The notes beneath the pieces are model-generated. The model had not been told where the DNA came from. It searched no databases and saw nothing but the letters and a program-made list of their open reading frames with translations. A stretch of 64,000 bases of DNA from Apostichopus japonicus. Taxonomy: Eukaryota; Echinodermata; Holothuroidea; Aspidochirotida; Stichopodidae. Positions within the stretch are counted from its first letter, which is position 1, and every line of letters begins with the position of its first letter. The stretch covers positions 27,574,984 to 27,638,983 of the forward strand of contig NC_092564.1 in the NCBI RefSeq assembly GCF_037975245.1, written 5' to 3'. Positions 58,801 through 64,000 of this stretch are shown here, one piece after another. Made by a program: the position numbers and the translations under genes.

Positions 58801-59020
58801 TGGTGCGTGTGGGGAATGTTAGGAGTGGCATGACCAAATGTTGAACTTGAGAAATAGAATCACAGTTTTTTTTGCATTTATTTTAAATGAAGCTAGTTTG
58901 AAGGCCTAGCTAGACTCCTATCTGTATATCATAACAATGGTAACACACTTTGGTCATCCATTTTCCTATTGCCGTCCCTGCATAGGAAAGGGGCAGTTAA
59001 GTTTTCAAGGGAACTGCTGT
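55822..59020. other. Gene-poor DNA
   Basis: No supportable exon. 56755-57070 contains CAGCGGCAAAACTAGG and a G-run that resemble a decayed hAT-type left end, but no partner end was found. Confidence 0.35.
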
Positions 59021-59023
59021 ATG

Positions 59024-59290
59024 TGTCTCGTCCCATTGTGTAGGTGGTTGTTGCCAGATAGTGTAGTTACATTCAGTGGAAGAGTGTGTGTAGGATGGAG
59101 ATGGAGGAGGGAGGGGAGGGGGTATGGAAGCGGGTATGGGATCTTGTGGGGGTAATTAGTTTGTTGTCTCGTCCCTTTGTGTAGAAGTTTGTTGCCAGAT
59201 AGTGTAGTTACATTCAGTGGAACAGTGTGTTTAGGATAGAGATGGAGGATGGTGGGGGAGGAAGCAGGTAAGGGATTTTGTGGGGTGTGG
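59024..59290 (+). repeat. About 141-bp tandem duplication
   Basis: TGTCTCGTCCC recurs at 59024 and 59165. In both copies GTTGCCAGATAGTGTAGTTA, then CATTCAGTGGAA, then GATGGAGG and G-rich sequence follow. The copies differ at several positions, so this duplication is older than the one at 55132. Confidence 0.85.
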
Positions 59291-62200
59291 GGGGGGGGAG
59301 GCTGAGTAGATATAAAAAATCCGTCACAATGTACACTAACCGTTATCTTGTAAATAAGACACCTCAGTAAGTAGCTATTTTTATTGTAAGGCTGCTGCAC
59401 TTTTTAAAGTGTGATTGCCATTTTGGCCAGTTAATTTGCAGCTGTTTGATTTCACTCGTCTGAATTTTGATTTTTTACTTTTTCCTCCCCACCCCCAACC
59501 CCATTTTAATAGTGTAGAAGTTCTTATCACAACTCGACTTTTCAACTTTTAATTTTTTTACGCACAACCCCTGAGTGCAGTAATTCCTCTGGTCCTGTGG
59601 AAGGGTACTTAAAAGTAAGATATGCTGGTAGGACACTTGTCTACAGGGTGATTGTCGACAAATTAGTCTATTTTTAATGATTTACAGAAATAATCTTATA
59701 TAAGTATTATTATTTTATTATTATGATTATTCTTGTGGCATTGGTTTTAATTCAAATAAGTTCATGACGTTGGGTGTGTTAACCACACATTATAACCCAT
59801 CTGACCAAAGTAACATTTCTTTCGTAAAAATGGTTGTATTATAAATTGCATTTTCGTGACCTCTGTCACTCCTTGTACAAAGTCAAATATCATTCGTGAA
59901 GTGAGTTGGTGGTGTTGAATGCAAATCGTCAGTGAAATAAAAAGTATACGTATTTCACCTTCATTATTAGTAATTTTCCATCAATGTCGAATCCCACATT
60001 GTTTGAAGAAGCTTTCTTGTCGGGGGGGGGTGGCTTAAAATGACGATATTTAGATGGCGCTGTGTAGGATTGAATAATTATGCGTTTGATTATTTGGTAG
60101 GACTGATTAGAGACAAAAAAAACCTACAACAACAATAAAAGACTAACTGGAGTTTTAGCCTTACATACATGAATATTTGTACAGTTATACCTCAATAACC
60201 ACAACAATAATTAGATGTTTGATTGTTAATCTTGATTATTTGTGATAGATGGCAGTGTTTCACATTTAAATAGTGAGAATTTTGCCTCCATGATAAGAAA
60301 CTAGGGAAGAGGGTGGATTACAGCGTGATGGGTGCGTAGTGCGTATTTATACCTTTCCACCAAGTCAAGAGATTTTTTAGCCCGTTTACATTTTTCTCCA
60401 TTTTATTTTTCGTCTGTTTATAATATACCATTGTTGAATAGGTGTGCCAAACCCAGGTTTTCTTCTTTGGCATTTGATGTAATTGTCAATAAATATTTTC
60501 ACTTGCAGTGAAAACGTTTCGTTCGCTACAAGCTGTCATTGAATTCTCCTTTCTTGACATTTCAAGCTCACTTTTCCTATATGCATTCCCTGAGGAAGGT
60601 ATCTATTGGATAGTGATGGAATTTGTGTGAGTGCCTTTGTGTATGTTACACGTTCTCGTATCACCTATCTTTACTATGCATAGCTCGCATGCACGTCACA
60701 CTTGGCATATAGGTTCCGAGGGGGGGGGCGGGGGAGGACAATAAACAATATACATTAAGGTCATCTTGAGGTTATATCGAGCACCACATCCTGTAGTCAA
60801 AACGGAAAATTTTGTTTAATACAGGGACAGGTAGTTATTTGTTTCAGAGAACACTCTTGTATTTGGGGTTGAGTGGTTCTCTATTGTTTTTGTATGTTTA
60901 GTGAAACGAACATGTATTGGTTGAGGTTATTAGAATTTTTGGAACACTAGTGGATTAACTTCAGCATGAAGAGATGCTATGAGGCGTCGATGTCGTTATC
61001 AAATTTGTCCGAAAGAGAGCTCTCCTGGGAAGCTGAATCTTTAAGAAAACGTTGTAAAGCTGTGGTAAACATAAGTAGCGCTCAATTTGTTTCGTTAGAA
61101 TGAGAAATTTCCAGACTACTTTCTGCTAAAAGCCATGATACTTGATTTGAAAGCTTGATTAAGTAATGCGTCTGCAGTATAACTGTTATATGTAACACTT
61201 TGAAAATGCGATATTTTGTAACAATCTTTATCAGTGATGTAATTGCTCTCCGTAAGTGAGTCTTATCAATCCTCAAAAAAGCTGGAAATAACTCATGTTC
61301 TGGTTCTGACTTAGATCTTGGGCGATTTAACACATTTGCTTTATCAATCTAGGCGATCGAAAACAGTTGCGGTAATACTGAATGGTGGCAAGCACGTTTG
61401 TGAAGGGCGCCCTCATTAGAATGGTGTGATTCGGAAATAACCAATAATTTCCTTCCAGCTGCGTTATGGACCAACTTCACGATCTGCTACGCACATACAA
61501 CGCAGACAGACGACCTGGACCTCTTGAAGTAAAACAAACAAATAATTCTAGCAAAGATGGCGATGGGGTTAGAATCCAACACTGAAACTTCCTTCCTTCT
61601 TTTACCCTGTCCCAGTTTGTTTTCATGGCGCCTTTCTGTTACTTAAAAACATATATATATATATATCGCCTCCCATTACATTTACGCAAGTAAATAGTGC
61701 AAACTTCCATGATGACGTAGTCTCTGCATAGTCTGCTCAGCAACACGAATGAGTCTCCCTCCATAAAAGTAGGAAAATGCTAAGGCTGTTATATTTTCCT
61801 CCCCTTTCTACATACGCTTCAGTAGCGGACGTCGGGCGCAATCACAGGAACGAATCGCTCATAGCGTGATGAATAGTTAAAATTGGCCGATACGCCTTAA
61901 GAAAGGCTAATGATGACGCTGCAAGGAATATCTATCCCCTTGCCCCGCCCCAAATATGATTGGCGGGTGCGAATAACGTCGTACGTTATTAAGAGTTTCC
62001 GCCCTGATTCACTTATACAGTATACCGGAAATAGTAAACCTAATGTGCACCTCTGCTATTGTAGGCCCATGGGCTATAATCATCTTGATGTTTGTCTTAA
62101 AACGAAACAATCATTCTCTGGCAAGTTTGAATAATACTTAGTTCTACAATTGTCATTAAAGGTCGAAAGGCTGACCTAAAAAGCTTAGGAGGAGGCCTAG

Positions 62201-64000
62201 TATATACTATATAAGATGTTTCTGACTCTACCGTTCTTTCCTGGATATTGATGAATTGTAAGTAGAGAATATGATGTCACAGTGAGGCCTAACAGACAGG
62301 AATGAAGAAAGATAGAAAAGTGGTTGTTGATCCTTGAATATGAGTGAGCATTTTTGGACTTTCTAGCTATATCTCAAGTCAATATTGACAAACTTTGAAA
62401 CACTGCATGCTATACGTGTCGGCACGGAACTGGCCTTATGACCTTACGCATGATGACGAGTCCAGAGTACCCGCAAAGAGATAATCGAACTTAAGAGCTG
62501 GGTTTATTTCTACAAGGATAATGTTGGAGAGAGGATATGGAGTCTGGGGAAGGCGAGGGGCGGGGTATGGGTTGGTAAGCATAGGAGGGATCGTGGAAGC
62601 TGAAAGTGAATAAGTGTTGACCAAAGACATCGTAAGAACAAAAATTCTTCCAACGTTTTAAATAATATGAGAAAAGAGAAACTTCCACTGTTAGCAAGTA
62701 TCTCTTCTGTGACATAAGAGACATAAGCCCACGTAATAGAAAAAGATAACAATGATGGACACATCTATTTTTTTTTTTTTTTTTGTATTCCAAAAGATCT
62801 TTTTTTCTTTAAATATGATTTACATGACTTCAGTGATCTTCGTTGATGTACAGAACACAATGTTGGTCCTAAATGTTTAGTCAGTCTATAGATGTTAAAA
62901 TGGCGGTCAAGTACATGTGTCTAATTCTACTTTAAAATATAACTCTGAAAAGAAACAAAGAAGAAGAAGAAGATAATAGAAGAGAGAAGAGAATTAAAAC
63001 TGAGAATGGATACATTCACACGCATGCAAGATATTCAACAATTTACAATAAGTTTTATGTTACATGGATTGCACATTAATATTCATCAGGCTGTCATATA
63101 TACACGTCATCCAATAAACGCATAAAACGCCATCTGAACTTAATTATTATAATGATATTCATCAATCAAACTTTGGTCTTGCCTATCATATTTATAGAGG
63201 TAGCTTAATTTCATGAATAATTCATGATTCTTTTCCAATCATTCGTGCAATATGTTTATAGACTAGCAATATTTCATTTTTGCCTTTTTTTCTTCTTTTT
63301 GCACAATTATACAACATACAACCTACAGCCATTGCATGTAACTTGTATATGTCAGAAAAAGAATTGTTTTTATGCTTAATTTATGAGAAAGATATCTCTT
63401 CCAAACTTATGTTATTTTTTGAAAAGTCAAAATATTTATTTCGACGACACCTTAGAGTTATTAGCTACTTGAACGTAATTTTGTATACGGGTATTACGTT
63501 TAAAGTTTACATATTGAGTGATAAAATAATGAAAGCATAAAATCGCGTATCTATAGGTAGCTGTTTATGGCTATCCTCTTGCTGGTTGTCGAGATGGCAC
63601 TGTGTTGCTTTAACCTTTTTCTCTAAATATTTAAGGCGATAGGAGACTATATTGCTTTAAATGTTGTAAATAATCAACTAATTAAAGCAACACAGCCTCA
63701 TCGCAACAAAGTATTGTCGGTAAACATGACGTTATTCAATGAATTCTGCCCGCTTCGGCTTGCCAATAAGCTTTCAAAACATGTTTCATGAACGAGTTGA
63801 AATTGTTGGACGTGAACATTGAAATCTTTTGAATTTAATCAATTATGTATGACGTCACTGCTGTCACTTTTCATTGAGTCGGTTTTCTTGACGAAATGTT
63901 GTCCGCAAACTTCAAGTCGCCTTTCACGTGATATATACATCACTGGGTGATATTAACATAACATATTATTTCTTATTCAGCCAAACGAAAGTACATACAA
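59291..64000. other. Gene-poor DNA to window end
   Basis: No exon can be assigned to a family. AATAAA signals near 59936 and 60490 could belong to an unseen transcript. One weak exon-like segment is described in the findings (61459-61584). Confidence 0.35.

Overview
The window is nuclear DNA of an intron-rich, AT-rich animal genome. Four protein-coding genes can be rebuilt from spliced exons: the 3' end of MCM6 (+), a complete COA3 (-), a complete ORC4 (+) and a complete activin type II receptor ACVR2 (+). The proteins follow their vertebrate counterparts closely. There is one ACVR2-type receptor here, introns are filled with short dispersed repeats and small DNA transposons, and ORC4 lies next to ACVR2 as it does in human. 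My best reading is a marine invertebrate deuterostome, most likely an echinoderm. That assignment is inference; nothing in the window proves the species.

Layout. 1-4965: last five coding exons of MCM6, with a 61-bp tandem repeat in the first intron and a long 3' UTR. 4966-8900: intergenic DNA with a dispersed AGGTCA-rich repeat, then the probable COA3 3' UTR. 8903-9783: COA3 on the minus strand in two exons. 9820-13480: a composite of direct and inverted repeat copies. 14100-17225: repeats and small hAT-like transposons. 17226-28330: ORC4 in eleven coding exons (439 aa), with a trinucleotide tract and a MITE in its introns. 28331-36200: intergenic DNA holding several hAT-type elements with 8-bp target-site duplications, three of them nested one inside the other, and a 786-bp foldback element. 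37212-51347: ACVR2 in six coding exons (537 aa), with a 7-kb second intron. 51348-64000: probable 3' UTR, then gene-poor DNA with microsatellites and two local tandem duplications.

Functional links. MCM6 (replicative helicase subunit) and ORC4 (origin recognition complex subunit) both act in origin licensing and lie in the same orientation about 14 kb apart, separated by COA3, a mitochondrial cytochrome c oxidase assembly factor. ACVR2 is a TGF-beta superfamily serine/threonine kinase receptor, unrelated in function, but ORC4-ACVR2 adjacency matches human chromosome 2q22-23, and MCM6 is at 2q21 in human. This looks like old linkage, not an operon.

The most unusual content is non-coding: a three-deep nest of hAT-like elements; about eight copies of one ~120-bp internal module carried by elements with different termini; a foldback element built almost entirely from TGACGAG/CTCGTCA words; and a dispersed ~165-bp repeat that carries DR1-type nuclear receptor sites. 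In the genes, the Walker B Asp of ORC4 is Glu, one ORC4 splice acceptor is tandemly duplicated, and the ACVR2 ectodomain has two extra cysteines. All boundaries were read by eye from splice consensus, reading phase and family similarity; no alignment or transcript data were used.
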